From: Gymnopilus junonius
Taxonomy: Eukaryota > Basidiomycota > Agaricomycetes > Agaricales > Galerinaceae
Direction: 5' to 3'
Assembly (NCBI GenBank): GCA_015501075.1
Contig: JADNYJ010000043.1
Location: 124,001-188,000 of the forward strand
Length of the DNA stretch: 64,000 bases
This document shows positions 32,742 to 44,974 of the stretch, one piece after another (within the stretch, counting starts at the first letter, position 1; each line of letters opens with the position of its first letter). The notes below the pieces were generated by a model. That model ran no database searches and was not told the DNA's origin. It saw only the letters and a program-made list of their open reading frames with translations. The translations under genes and the position numbers were made by a program.

Positions 32742-33530
32742 ATGCCTATAAACAGCACTCCTCTCACTACAGATGTTGTCTTTGTGGACACCCTTCGCGT
32801 TTCAGCCAACATCGGCAAGGACTGGTGGGGACGAAACCAACCTCAGCCCGTTGAAATCAGCGTCTATCTCCATCTAAAAGAGTCGTATCTGCACGCAGCT
32901 GCCGAATCGGACAACGTCTTGGACTCCGTGCACTATGGCCACCTCACAAAGTCCATCAGCGCTCTCATCAAGAGTAGATCGGAGCGTGGGTTCGACGGCG
33001 TAGATGATCTTATCAGCGCAGCGACGGAGAAGGCATTCGAGCTGGCTGGAGAGGCAGCGAGTGAAGTGCGAGTCGTATTGGACATCCCAAAGATGATCCT
33101 CCTCGCAAGTGGTTTTTCTGTCGACGTTACGACGGTCAAATGTGATGGTGCATCCTACCGTGTGTCCTCCAAGAAGGTGTTCGTCAACGACATTATAATT
33201 CCGGTTATAATTGGTGTCAATCCTCCAGAGAGAGAGGAGAAACAGCGGGTAGTGGTCAATATTGTCTTGTATGAGGAGACTTCGAAATCGGGTCCAACGA
33301 CTGCATCTGCATCGCCCAACTACCCAAAAATAATTTCACGAATCGCAAAAGACATTGAAGCGTCGTCCTATCTCACTCTAGAGAGATTTGTTATGCAGGT
33401 CGTCTGTTCCGCGTGCCTCTCTTCCGAGAAGATTCATACCGTGAGCGCAAGAGCACAGAAACCTAGCGCTCTCAGTTTTGCTCAATCGTCTGGTGTCGAG
33501 ATCACCAGGAAAAGGGAATCATTGTTGTAA
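32742..33530 (+). CDS. Tandem-domain dihydroneopterin aldolase (folate synthesis)
   Basis: Intronless 262-aa frame starting MPINSTPLTTDVVFVDTLRV. Two FolB-like halves are visible: DTLRVSANIGKDWWGRNQPQPVEIS ... HYGHLTKSISALI ... DLISAATEKAFEL, and KKVFVNDIIIPVIIGVNPPEREEKQRVVVNI ... YLTLERFVMQVV. Both keep the V-x-x-I-G-x-x-x-x-E-x-x-x-x-Q/Q-P-V arrangement of the family. The enzyme makes 6-hydroxymethyl-dihydropterin from dihydroneopterin in the folate pathway. In yeast and Pneumocystis the same domain pair is the N-terminus of a fused protein with HPPK and DHPS; here a stop follows at 33530 and no HPPK/DHPS sequence is seen downstream, so this is a free-standing aldolase. Same strand as FIG4, 247 bp downstream. 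Confidence 0.85.
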   Translation: MPINSTPLTTDVVFVDTLRVSANIGKDWWGRNQPQPVEISVYLHLKESYLHAAAESDNVLDSVHYGHLTKSISALIKSRSERGFDGVDDLISAATEKAFELAGEAASEVRVVLDIPKMILLASGFSVDVTTVKCDGASYRVSSKKVFVNDIIIPVIIGVNPPEREEKQRVVVNIVLYEETSKSGPTTASASPNYPKIISRIAKDIEASSYLTLERFVMQVVCSACLSSEKIHTVSARAQKPSALSFAQSSGVEITRKRESLL

Positions 33531-33728
33531 TAAAATCAAGTCGTTTATGTTCATCGCAAGGAAGTCGGAAATAGTAAAGTTTACGACATGTCCGTACTTG
33601 TACTGTGACCCCCACCTACGCTGCCTCAGGCAGCTACATCTGCCTGCATCGTTCTGATTTTATCCTCCATTTGCTTCTGAAGACTGCAATGAAACACAAG
33701 TCGCACTGTCCAGACTTATCCAGAATAC

Positions 33729-35146
33729 ATGGATAGCAAGCGGCACAGTTCCCTGATCTTCCGTCCGTCCGAAATCATAGAACGAATATTCATTCAATGC
33801 TGCCCAACGACATGGCAAAAATTGGACCCGAAGCATGGTCCCATTTTACTTATGCACGTCTCCTCGTCCTGGAGGAATTTCGCGTTGAATTGCCCTAGCT
33901 TATGAAAAAACATCTCGTTTCAGTACTATCGCAACCCTGGAAGGACGGAGATGTCTGAACACCAATTTCAACAGTCGCAATCTCTAATGCTGGAAAAGAT
34001 AGACTTGTGGCGCTCCGCAAGGAAAGGTTCTCAGATTTCGCTCTCTGTGTCATTTGAGCGTAGTAGATTAAATCCCCCTATAGCTGAATGGACTGAGCAC
34101 ATCAAAGCTCTTATCGTTGATCATGTCGAAGTTCTACACAGGGTGGAACTCCGAGTGCCCTTTGCAGATGGAAAGGCATTCTTTGAGATACGAAGCGAGA
34201 GAATGTCGAGATTGGAGTGCCTAGGACTCTTTGACCTCGCCTACGCTGACTTTCTGGTTGCACAATCAACTTGTGGAAAGTCCCAAATCTTCGACGTTTA
34301 TCACTCTCTGTAACCCGGCACACTTCCCATATCATTCCCTCTTTGGCCACAACTCACCATTGTTGTTTTCGCTTATGGCCAATGCTCGCCTTTGTGCTCG
34401 GTTCTCCAGAGCTGCCCAATCTCGAGAAATTGTCAATCTACATTGACGGTACCCACCCAGGGGATACCCCTGTTATTGCTCATCATCTAACTGATCTCTC
34501 CATAACGTTCGTGACCCAAGCTGACCCATCCTTTTTCCGAGGCATTTCTTTTCCGAAGCTCGCCAGTCTTCGCATAGGATGTGCAACTCTCCTAAACCAC
34601 CAGGCATCTTTTCTTGGGGAAGGCAGGACGAATTTTCTCGCCATAGCCATTTCTTCAGCCAATTCCAGGCACTGAAGACTCTGATACTGGGATACAGTAC
34701 AATACTTAGCGATGACCTCCTTCAGCTCCTTCATTGGACTCCAAACCTTGTCAGACTTGTGGTTGACTCCGAATTACAGGCCTATACATCTTTTTTGACC
34801 GGTCTCGCTTACGTGCCAGGGAAAGAAACAAATTTACTTGTCCTAAGCTCCAAGATTTCACGATGTATATCGACGTATCTCAAGCATCGGGATGGGATTT
34901 AGACTTCGAAGAAGAAGCGCGGGGCCTTAGTCCACCAATACTACAGATGGTGCTCGTCTTCCTGCATGCCTGCGCTCAGTTTCAATATACTATGAGGATG
35001 ATGACAAATTCAATAAAATTATCGCCGATTCTCTTTCAGTGCCTCCAGATAGAGAGCACTCATTGCGCAACCTGAATTTTATTATTCAGTCATGCACATT
35101 CGACGAGCAGAAGGATTGGGCAGCTGACAAGATTATATTTTGGTGA
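33729..35146 (+). pseudogene. F-box/LRR-like paralog with a nonsense codon and three frame breaks
   Basis: Begins MDSKRHSSLIFRPSEIIERIF and contains the F-box core (HGPILLMHVSSSWRNFALNCPSL), followed by KIDLWRSARKGSQISLSV, EHIKALIVDHVEVLH, LEKLSIYIDG, LTDLSITFVTQADPSFFRGISFPKL, LLQLLHWTPNLVRLVVDSEL and a DWAADKIIFW end. It matches the 35.4-36.9 kb gene block for block. A TGA at 33902-33904 stands where the paralog has Trp of SALWRNVSF. Further breaks near 34275, 34640 and 34860 are all one-base losses. If the losses are artefacts only the TGA would disable it; the paralog nearby is intact by the same reasoning. Confidence 0.65.
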
Positions 35147-35417
35147 ATGCCAAACTCATCTGCTATTATAAGTAAACTCCGCCTCGGGATCTACAGTTTG
35201 TGATTCAAGATCCACAGCAAAGAGAGGTCGTATTGTTTCTGTAGCTTTCAAATGTTGACAATTGGTGACGAATATAAGTAAATTAGTATGTTCTTTCTTC
35301 TGGGAGTTCACTTTGAAATGTAGTATCCTTTGATTATCAGCCTCGGATGCTGGCTTAACTGTGACGAATTTCTGAGGGATACGAATCTACCAGTAATCTC
35401 GTGTTATAAACTCTTCT

Positions 35418-36925
35418 TCACCAAAAATTTATTTCATCTTCCGCCCACCGGTACCTTTGGCCGCCACCAAATCTGCGCACCTTACATTCTAAGTCCCCTA
35501 AGGCAGCCATTGTCGCTGGCGACATAGGAAGAGACGTTCCTATTATCTCGGTGAAGTGCTGATATTCCTCATAACACAGCAAGACCTTGCGCAGATGACC
35601 AATGCCTCCGCCCGGAGAAGTAGAGACCGCACGAGAAATTGCCACCTGGACTAAGGCCAAGCCAATGTCCTTCACTTCCTCCTCAAACTCTAGGCGCCTC
35701 GATGCATAGCAAGTATCTATGCAAATTGTAAGGTCCTCCAACATAGGGATAAGCTGGATGCGTGCCTCGTCAGGATTGTAAACAAGATTGGTCAGGAAGG
35801 ACCTATAAGTCTTTAAGTCAGAGTCGATTACCAGCCTGAGCAGTTTGGGGGTCAGCCGAAGAAGTTCCAGTAAAGCATCACCGTCCATGTCACTGTAAGC
35901 CAGGATAAGGGTTTGTAGTTGATGTAGTTGACTGAAAAATTGAACATCGTGAAATGATTGATCGAAGATGTTCCATGCGAAACTGGCGAAACGATTACCG
36001 AGTCCACAATGTATACGAAGGCTGGTGAGAGCAGGGAAATAAATGTCTCTGAAAAAGGAGGGATTGGAGTGGCAATTGAATGTTACCGAGAGGTAAGTGA
36101 GGTGGTGCGCAGTGGTGATGGCTACGCTATCCTGTAGCGTAATGTTATTCTCAACCACCGTCGACAACTGTTGCAAATTCGGACAGTTATTGAGGATCGA
36201 GCGGATTGGAGCACACACGTGCCTGGTAAGAATTAGATGGGTAAGTTGAGGCCAATAGGAAAAGGATGACATTTCATCGTGGACGTGGAGGACGGTCATC
36301 TTCAATCGCCGGAGACTGGGACTTTTCTTATATTGTCCGCAGCATAGAATGTATCGAAGGACAAATTCGTTAGCTCCAGACATTCCAAGTTGTGCATTCG
36401 GTCAGTGGGGACCGACAAGAAGGCTGAGCTGTCCATGAATTGAAAGTCAATACGTAGTTTATGTATTATTTCAATGTAGTCCACAATGGTAGCCTTGATA
36501 TGTTCGGACCATTTCAGTGTCAGAAATGGAGGAGAATCAGATCGTCGGATAATAAAATAGAGGGAAATCGGGCTCTCGAGTACAACAGAAAGTGATATGC
36601 GAGAGCCCTTCCTCGCTGTACGCCATAGATTGATCTGCTCCATGATTTGAGATTGGACCGTTGCAAATTGAGCAAGAGAGGGGTCGTGGCGTCCGTGGTG
36701 TACTAAGTGCTGGAATGAAACGTTTCTCCATAAAGCAGAGCAGTCCAGTGCGAGTCTCCTCCAGGACGAACAGACATGCATAAATAGGATGGGAGCCCAC
36801 TGAGGATTCAGTGTAATCCATTGGTCACTGCTCGTTGTTGGAAGGCAGTCACTGAAGATTATTTCGATAATGTCGGAAGGAAGATCAAAGAAGTAGTTTC
36901 TTCTGGACTCTACAGATTCTTGCAT
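35418..36925 (-). CDS. F-box/LRR-like protein, 502 aa, one apparent base loss
   Basis: Start MQESVESRRNYFFDLPSDIIEIIF gives an N-terminal F-box (PSDIIEIIFSDCLPTTSSDQW, APILFMHVCSSWRRLALDCSALW). Predicted role: substrate receptor of an SCF ubiquitin ligase. The body has leucine-rich segments (RLKMTVLHVHDEM, YWPQLTHLILTRHV, CPNLQQLSTVV, HHLTYLSVTF, LHQLQTLILAYSDM, LTPKLLRLVID, MLEDLTICID) and ends WAEDEINFW. The frame breaks near 36324 in an AAAA run, between DNIRK and SPSLRRLK. One added A gives 1,509 nt and a continuous 502-aa protein. No intron needed. Divergent with TYR1 across 314 bp. The other family copies in this window are more damaged, so this is the best representative. Confidence 0.75.
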
Positions 36926-37239
36926 TGAAGAAGATGGACATTGGAAAAGCGACCCTGAGTACCTTGCGTTGTGGATTGTTTGGTAGTCGGACTCGTAGAA
37001 TGATTGATAATTATATCGACTTCGAGTCTAAACCACGGCGTTCTGTCCTCTCTAAATCGTCGGACTACACTGAATAGTTCGAGGAATTTGGCAGACTTTG
37101 TTTGCCCGATATATATGGCGCAAACGGATGCGGGAATGAGGCTCGCATGCATGATCGTGATGAAGCTTTCGGTTGAATTTATATTTAGCACATACGATCC
37201 GCACATTTTTACCGATGACCACTTTGATCTTTGGCCAGC

Positions 37240-39061
37240 ATGAACGGCGTCATAGCTAGCGACGCCGAATACTACGCCTCTCTGCCTATCAACGTTTCTC
37301 CAAATGTTTCTCCTTCTGCTCCTTTCTCCGATCAGCCTACAATTGGCCTAATCGGCATGGGTGCAATGGGCAGGATGTACGCCAAGCATTTAGGAGATGC
37401 TGGCTGGTTAAAGTGACTCATCACTTTCGAGGTGGTCTAGAGAATGTTTTTTCTGATTGCGGTGTAACGTATAGGATTAACGTATGTGATTACCTGAGAA
37501 ATACGAACAGCTCAGCAAGGATTACGCAGGTCAGTTCTTCCCCTTAAAAAGATAGCATCTCATTCTTATCAGTCCTAGGCGTCCCAAACATTCATGTCAT
37601 GCGAGATGGACACGCCGTAGGCCGTTCCTCAGATTTCATAGTCTACTCTGTCGAGGCAGAGTTTATCGACAGGGTTGTAGCCCAGTACGGTCCTTGTGCG
37701 TCCAAGCTTTCTTCTAAAGGGCAATCTTTGATGAATCGACTGGAACAGCAACTAAAATGCACGCCATCGTCGCTGGCCAAACCTCTGTAAAAGCCCCAGA
37801 AAAGGCTGCATTTGAAAAACACCTCCCCAAGGATGTGCACATCGTCTCATGTCATTCTTTGCATGGACCGACAGTCAGCCCTCTTGGGCAACCTTTAGTA
37901 TGAAACCATCTCTTTCCTGTCTTAGTGATCTATACCGACGATTTGTATAGGTCGTAATTCAACACCGAAGTTCCAATGATGCCCTTGCATTGGTCGAAAA
38001 CATCCTCCGACCTCTTAGATCCCGTTTTGTCTACCTCTCATACGATGAGCACGATCGCGTAACTGCAAACACCCAAGCTGTGACGCATGCTGCTTTCCTC
38101 AGGTACTTGCCATGTCCGCACGACATTTCCTACAGATCTCTTATTATATTCCAGTATGGGCACTGCATGGTCTTCTGCCAAATCTTATCCTTGGGAACAA
38201 GGGCTTTACGTAGGCGGGATCGAGACCGCCAAAGTGAATCTCACACTGCGTATCTACTCTAACGCATGGCACGTATACGCTGGACTGGCCATCCTCAACC
38301 CCGACGCACGCACGCAGATAGAAAGGTATGCTGCCAGCGCGACAGAACTCTTCAAGATGATGCTCGAAGGCGGCAGCGGAGGAGCGGAGGAAAAAAAAAG
38401 GTTCAGAGAACGTGTCGAATGGGCCAAAGGCGTTGTCTTTGGCGACAGCGGCGTCGGGTCTGCGAAGAAGAGGCGACCCATCCTTCTCTCTGCTGACGTG
38501 TTGGACCGGTTCAGTATCGGCAAAACGCCTTCTACACCCTCACAAGGTCTTCCTCCAACTGGCGAATGCACATGTACGCCATCTTCAGGATGCTGTCCCC
38601 CCGATTCTCCGGTAAACACCGAAAACCCCGTTGTCCGCCCACCGTCGAAATACCGTGCCAACTCGCACCTCTCCCTTCTCGCCATGGTGGACTGTTGGGC
38701 CCACCTCCGTATAAACCCCTACACGCATCTCTCACTTGCCGCCACACCCCTGTTCCGGTTATTCCTCGGCGTGGCAGAGCACCTCTTCCTTTCCCCTGCT
38801 CTGCTCTCGGCTTCCATCCATTCTGCCTTGTTTGATTCCTGGCATAGGGGCGACGATCTGGAATTTGTGTGTGCGGCGAGGGGATGGAGCCAATGTGTGA
38901 GTTTTGGGAGCTTTGAGGTTTATAGGAGGAGGTTTGAGGAGACAAGGGGATTTTTCGAGGGACGGTTTGGGGAAGTGAATAAATTAGGGGCGGAGATGAT
39001 TAGGGTTATTATGGAAAGTGAAGTTAAGAGGGAAGAAGAAGGGGAAGGGGTTGGACAGTGA
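37240..39061 (+). CDS. TYR1: Prephenate dehydrogenase (tyrosine biosynthesis)
   Basis: Oxidatively decarboxylates prephenate to 4-hydroxyphenylpyruvate with NADP+. Exons 37240-37412, 37475-37529, 37579-37695, 37749-37897, 37951-38102, 38155-39061. Motifs: nucleotide-binding IGLIGMGAMGRMYAKHL; INVCD; RSSDFIVYSVEAEFIDRVV; MHAIVAGQTSVKAPEKAAFE; catalytic-site HIVSCHSLHGPTVSPLGQPL; YDEHDRVTANTQAVTHAAFLSMG; GGIETAKVNLTLR. One T appears missing at about 37490 (VCD then LPEKYEQLSKDYAG): exons sum to 1,553 nt, one short of 518 codons. Product 517 aa, longer than yeast Tyr1, with a low-complexity insert near 38520-38650. It acts downstream of the AROM product chorismate; aro1 is 17 kb away. Confidence 0.92.
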
Positions 39062-39076
39062 ACCGTCCTGAACGAT

Positions 39077-39250
39077 TCATGGAAACAAAAAATGCAGAGA
39101 TTCAGGGATTGTTTCAATTGCAGCTTCAAGCATCCCTAAGACAATTTTTAGGGTAGTTAACGTGCATGGGGCGACAATCTCAGTGGATCCGATTAGAAGG
39201 TTATCACCCCGTATTCCAAATGGTTGACCTGACTCTGGTCTGACAATCAT
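39077..39250 (-). pseudogene. Fragment resembling the N-terminus of basidiomycete NLR-like proteins
   Basis: A 57-codon frame reads MIVRPESG ... TLTTLKIVLGMLEAAIETIPE. The pattern TxLTTLKxVLxxLExAxExIP is typical of the N-terminal helical domain before NACHT or kinase domains in mushroom proteins. No downstream exon continues it; it sits directly behind TYR1 on the other strand. Probably a relic. Confidence 0.35.
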
Positions 39251-39444
39251 GTTGCTTTCGCTAGACGTGATTCCACAAAAAATTGACATATTTATTCAAC
39301 GCAAGTAAAGTAATTCTGCACTTCAAATGGGTATCTCTGACATCAATTATATTCATGTAAGATACAGCAAATTTAGGGTCGAATCGCCACTGGCGAAAAT
39401 ACAGAATATTACATAACATGCCGAATCTCACCAATTCTTTGTAC

Positions 39445-40042
39445 TGTTTGATTCATCACGTAGCCCCAGCTTTTTGGCGACAAGCTGCCCAAGCAAAATT
39501 TGGCTAGAATAGGAATGGGTACCAAAAAATGATGCTATGACTCACCAAGAAGAAGATAATTATAATTGATGAAATTGAAGTTTACCACGTTGCGATACAG
39601 ACCCATAGACAGCAGAAAGCGAAATATCAAGAAGCCCAGTCAGAGGTGCAAAAGTTTCAGCACAGCTTTCCAAAGGAAACACTGAGGTGAAGTCGATGAA
39701 AGACAAGAGTAAGAAGCAGCGGCTTGTGCATCTATGATAATCGGAACCAGCAGTAGATCTAGAAGAGCCACGAAAAATTCCAGAGAAATTAGCAAAGGAA
39801 AAAAAGAGTGCCGTGTCTCAGCTCCCTCAGAAGCTTCAACTTCTGGACGCCGTCTAGGACCCGCCTTTCTGGTTTGTGTGTGGGTCTGATTGAAAGGGAA
39901 AATGTGTGAGATCTCCAATCAAAGTGGCTAATCCATGACTCCTTTTCAGGTGTAGGCGCCTCAGCTATTACATGACGTACTGTGATATTTTAAAAATTCC
40001 AATGCCGTGGTTACGACTTCTCGACAAGGGCACACGCGCGAA
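39445..40042. repeat. Dispersed repeat, copy 1 (longer)
   Basis: Shares diverged sequence with 54850-55278 in the same orientation: GACAAGCTGCCCAAGCAAAA / GACGAGCTGCCCAAGCAAAA near the left end, TTGTGCATCTAT, CGGAACCAGCAG, CAGAAGCTTCAACTTCTG..GCCGTC, and CAAGGGCACACGCG / CAACAGGGCACACGCG at the right end. On the minus strand both can be read as ...AGPRR-PEVEASEG-EAR-S... No terminal repeats or transposase seen. Likely a degenerate mobile element. Confidence 0.65.
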
Positions 40043-40423
40043 TACAGAACCATCTTCCATCTCACCCTTCAACTCTGTGGACCGCGGTCACTTGGTCCAT
40101 GACTTGATAGTTGCTTGCAGCTATCGTGCTGCGAGCCATTTCAAAACTGAGTACTGATGTGTTACGTAAAGTCGAGTATGATGTGATTAGCGCAGAAATG
40201 CCGAAGCTTGTGCTTGAACTTGAACGTTTGAAGCATGAAGTAAACGTACGAAGAGGCGGTGAAGTAGTAAATTAAAATACGAATGATTGATCCTGGAACA
40301 CTGAACGGCTGATCCGATCGGGTGAGCTTCAGTCACGTGCTTTTAAAAGTATGAACTTGCAGTTGAACAAGCATTATTTCCTCGCAGGTTCGCTCTCCCT
40401 CTGAAGTTATCAACAAAATATTT

Positions 40424-41612
40424 ATGGAGTGCCTTCCATTTACTGCCTGGGACGCCCTCAACCAAAAGTGCCCCCCAATTCTACACATGCACGTCTCTTC
40501 ACTCTGGAGGAATATTGCACTGAACTGCTCTGCATTATATCCTTTCTGATTGTTACCCAAGATCCGGGTTTGACCGCATCCCAATTCCTGCAATTTCAAT
40601 AGAGGAGATTGATATAGGGCGCTCCGCAGAGAAAGACTCTCGAATATCTCGATTAGTGAGGACCCGGGACCGCCCTCGATTATATCACCTGTCAGTCAAT
40701 GCTTCGCCTAGGTGGTCTGACCACGTCAAAGCTATCATTGTAGACCATGTCGAAGTGCTACACAAATTACAACTCTAGCGCCGATTCGAGGAAAGGGAAG
40801 CATTCTTCGACGTACCAAGTGAAAGCACGGCCAATCTGATGTACCTGAAATAATTGGGCCTCTCGTCCAAGGATTTTGTTAACGCCTCGAAGCAATTATA
40901 CAAAGTACGACATCTTCATCGATTGGCATCTTATATTACGACATGGACATTGGAATTGAGCGGTTTTCAGGTTGGCTGCACCTTACCGTTCTATCATACA
41001 ACAGTGATTATTGTGCATCTTATACATCCTTGCGCTCAATTCTGCTCAATTGCCCTAGCCTGAAACAATTGTCAATGCCTGCGTACAGGGCAGATCTTCT
41101 ATGGCACGACTTAGTTATTACTCACTATCTTGTCTATTTGTCGATCACCTTCGACTTCGAATGCGATCTATCATTTTTTCAAGGCATTTCCCTTGGATAA
41201 GCGTGCGCGTCTGCAGGCGAACCTTTCTGGAAAGGTGCGAAATTCCCTCTTCGTGCTCATTTCCTGGGTCAATTGGAGCACCTGCAGGTACTAATCCTTT
41301 CATACCATACAATATGCCGCGATGATCTTTGAAGCTCCCGTTGGACTCCGAATATCAACCGGCTTGTAAACAATTCGGATATACAAACTTTTCTCCATTT
41401 TTCGCCGGTCTCACGTACGCACAGGGGAGTGGAATGCTCATGCTTCCAAACTTGGAAGACCTTAGCCTTTGTATCAAAAAATGCGTCACAACTACATACG
41501 AAGACTTGGAAAAAGAAGTGCTCGACCAGCACGCTTTCAAGTGGTACCGTCTCGTGTCGGTCCTCATATGTGCTTTACTCGTGATCGCTATCGTAAGTGT
41601 CTGCGCAGGGTT
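40424..41612 (+). pseudogene. Degenerate F-box/LRR family copy
   Basis: Starts MECLPFTAWDALNQKCPPILHMHVSSLWRNIALNCSALY, the family F-box, then meets a stop. Later pieces in other phases still align with the intact paralog: DHVEVLHKLQL, YTSLRSILLNCPSLKQLSMP, ITHYLVYLSITFDFECDLSFFQGIS, MLPNLEDLSLCIKKC. Several in-frame stops and shifts of more than one type show true decay. Confidence 0.7.
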
Positions 41613-42030
41613 CACCTCTTTCATACCGATCCTTTGGATTATAATGATTTCATTAACGCGTCCGTTGCAGTGCCCACGGAAGTAGGACTCGCAATGAAAC
41701 TTGGATTCCATTATCAAGAGGCAGCTGATGAGATCAAGTGTTGGCGAATCACAAAGTTGGTGTTTGGTGCAGGCAGTGTACATAGACATGGACCTGGGAT
41801 GATTCGAATTTCTAGCTGCTTGCAACTTCTGCCTGGGGTTGTTGGGTCACCTGAATATCCTTCTCTTGGCTCTGTGCTTGGACGTTCCGTGTTCGTGTAG
41901 ACTCGAATGTCCGGAACGGTTGGGCCGTAGTCACGTCAAGTCAAATGAACCTTAAGGGGCGATAGCAGATACCGTCAACCTGTAACCATCTCAGCAAGTC
42001 AAATCCTGACTACTACGACGCTGTTCCAAC

Positions 42031-44974
42031 ATGGATAATCTCGACGTCTTTCAGACTCCTGGAGCGAACATATCCATATCCGGTGGTACTTTCATCGGCA
42101 TAGCAGGCGATGTTCATACCCACTACACGAATTTTGCACCCTCTATACCAGGCGATCGTGGTAAGTGGCCCAGAAGTTGAAATTCCATTGAAGGGCTAAA
42201 TTCAACATATTTAGGCATTCAAATTTTATATCAAAACACAGCAAGTGAAGCTATATACGATTCTGCAGAGCTCTCTGGCGCTTCAACATGCCATCCCAAT
42301 ACTCGTGTCAGAATCCAGAAGATGATCTTGGATTGGATCGAAGGCGGTGATCCTAGATATTCGGTTTTCTGGCTTCATGGCCGCGTTGGAGAAGGCAAGA
42401 CGTCCATCATGCGATCTGTTGCGCATACATTAATACCCTACGGAAACGGTGATGTCCCGACGTTCTTCTTTGGGAGAGGAAAGGGGAAACGAGAGCAGTC
42501 ACAGTATCTTTTCCTTACTCTCGCTCAACAACTTATGCCCAGGATATCAGGACTATGGGAACATCTGAATGAGATCATGATAGAAAAGCCTACTCTTCCA
42601 TCAAGCTCAATGGATTCTCAAGTCAGATCCCTTTTCATTGATGCTTTTCAAAGACTTGAACAGTCTACTGCTCTTGCTCCTCAAGTAATTCTTATCGATG
42701 GACTGGACGAATGCAACAGTGAAACAGATCAACAAACTATCCTTCGACTCATTGGTGAAATGATCACCGTTCACGCTTTGCCTTTACTCTTCATTATTGC
42801 AAGCCGACCTGAGCCTCACATACGTGAAATGTTTGAGGGCGACGTCCTCTATCCTATTACTCTCCAGGCCACAATCTCTGAGGACCCCTCGTCTCTCCAA
42901 GACATAGAGACGTTTCTTCGCCAAAAGTTCGGAGAGATTTATAAGCGGAAGTCGCGCCTCATCGACAGAATTCAAGGATCGAGGTGGCCAGGAGACGATG
43001 TCATCGAGGTCCTTGTACATAGGTCGTCCGGGCAGTTCATCTATGCCAGCACTATAATTAAGTTCATTGATGACAAGTTCTCTCGTCCGGATGACCAACT
43101 CAACGTCATTTTATCGCCTCAATTATTGGATAGGAAGGCCTTTTCTGTACTTGATTCCCTCTATCTCCAGATACTATCAGCGTATCCTGATGACAAGATA
43201 GCCGACTTGAAGCGTCTCCTTGGTTTCATAATCACTTTATCGAGATCCTCCGGCAGCCTGTTGGAAGACCTCCTGCAAGTGAGGCATGGTGAAGTGGAGT
43301 TGACTCTCGGCGGACTTCATTCAGTATTATCAGGTATAACACCAACACGAAGAGCCAGTGATGGCAGAACTGCTACCCTCGAGAAGTTTGATGATCTGCG
43401 TTCCTGGTCGGACTTCACCCGAACAGTCCGTAGAATGAATGTCATCCCAAGGCTATTCACGTCGTTTGATCCAGACTTAGATGTTACTCATGCCTCTTTT
43501 ATTGACTTCCTCCTTGATCCCTCTCGGTCAGGACCGTATCATATTGACTTAGGAGACTATGACTTCCCCATTGCTACCGCAACCTTCACGATGATGTCGC
43601 GTTCTATTTTGAGCTCTTTACATGGGATTTACCAGCTCCCATTCTCAGTGGAAACAGTGATGGCTATGGAATCAATCCTATTTTATCACTTGGCACGTTT
43701 GCCCTCACCCCCACAACGTGTTTTGAACGAAATCTACGAAGTTGAGGAGGCGTTCCACCAGCTGAATCTTCTTCCAGGATCTCCAATTCCTGTTGAATCG
43801 TTTGTTGGGATCGATTTGCTCATCACGGTAACACATCTCCTTGACCTTGTGAAAGACTATAACCTGATGCGCGCCTTTGGCAGGCTGCAGTGAAGGAGAT
43901 GAATGGCTCGAGGCCTGAATATAAAAAACAACTCTTGGATCTCAATAATCGTTACCTTGAACTTCTGTTCTTGTGGAGCGACGCTACTTTTCCGTGGGAA
44001 GGTGATCAGCTCAGCGACATGCGTGGAATATTGGTCATTCAAGGTGACCTTTCTTCCAAGGTTATTTCTACACTTTCTCCAGCTGAAAGCCATGCTGATT
44101 TGCCACTGCAAAGTCCTCACATAGAGACACTCAGATATATAAGCGGTATCTTTGCCGTTCACTTGGATGGACTAACTATGGTCCCTTTTGAGATGGGTTC
44201 AGTTTCTGAATTTCTCATTGGCCTCGATAAGCAACTTCGAGACATAGACATACTGGAGAAATCCCCTGATACCCTGATGGGTATTTGGGTCTTGATCAAG
44301 TCGATACTGGCGTGGTTATCTAAGCTGGACACGCCAGATGTAAACAAGTTTCTGTTACACGGCAGTCAAAGTATAATGCTGATCAAGTTGAACAGACAGG
44401 CAGTACACCATTTTCTAAACACATTTGCAGTACATATGACCGCATTTGTCGCATGATATTTCACGTCAAACGCTCTGGGTTTGCACAGAACGGGATCACC
44501 ATACGTCAGCCTTTCTTGGAAATTGAAAAATGCCTGACGGGGTCGCGGTCGCGTTATTTTCACTCCCTTTGGAGATCCACATATAGAGCTTCAAATGAAG
44601 AACCAACGTCTGACTTCACGGTGCTTTGCGATGACACAGAAGAGGCCTTTCCGCCCTCCAGTCTTTCGTCAGACCTATTCTTGTTGAATTTTACTGACTT
44701 GAAGCTCGACAGTTACTTCAGTGATGTTGCTCGTTCAGGCAATTTGTATCTATCGGCCGAGGAAGTTTACGCTTCCGAGTTTGAGAACCTCCGAGTATTA
44801 CTCCCAGAGCTAGAAGACGTCCATGACAGGTACATTGACTTCGATAACTCAGACCGACTTTCATTGACATTGATTATATGTCATCAGTATTCGAGAGGCA
44901 AAACGCAAGTCGCTCGTGATTGCATGCATTCAAAACTTGCAACGCACACATTCTTGCAGTGGCTGGATAAATGA
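42031..44974 (+). CDS. NLR-like NACHT NTPase with glycine-rich N-terminal motif
   Basis: Exon 1 (42031-42160) encodes MDNLDVFQTPG ... ISGGTFIGIAGDVHTHYTN, a GG-T-F-x-x-x-x-GD motif found before NACHT domains in mushrooms. The intron is 42161-42214. Exon 2 has the lead-in ASTCHPNTRVRIQKMILDWI, Walker A GRVGEGKTSI, Walker B VILIDGLDEC, a sensor-like FIIASRPEPHI, and helical regions (SSGQFIYASTIIKFI; THASFIDFLLDPSRS) usual in fungal STAND NTPases. No WD, TPR or ankyrin repeats follow. The frame breaks at 43890 and 44452, both as one-base losses; with two bases added the sum is 2,892 nt, 963 aa. If the breaks are real the protein would end at 43893 with an intact NACHT domain. Probably a self/non-self recognition or death-inducing receptor; ligand unknown. 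Confidence 0.82.
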
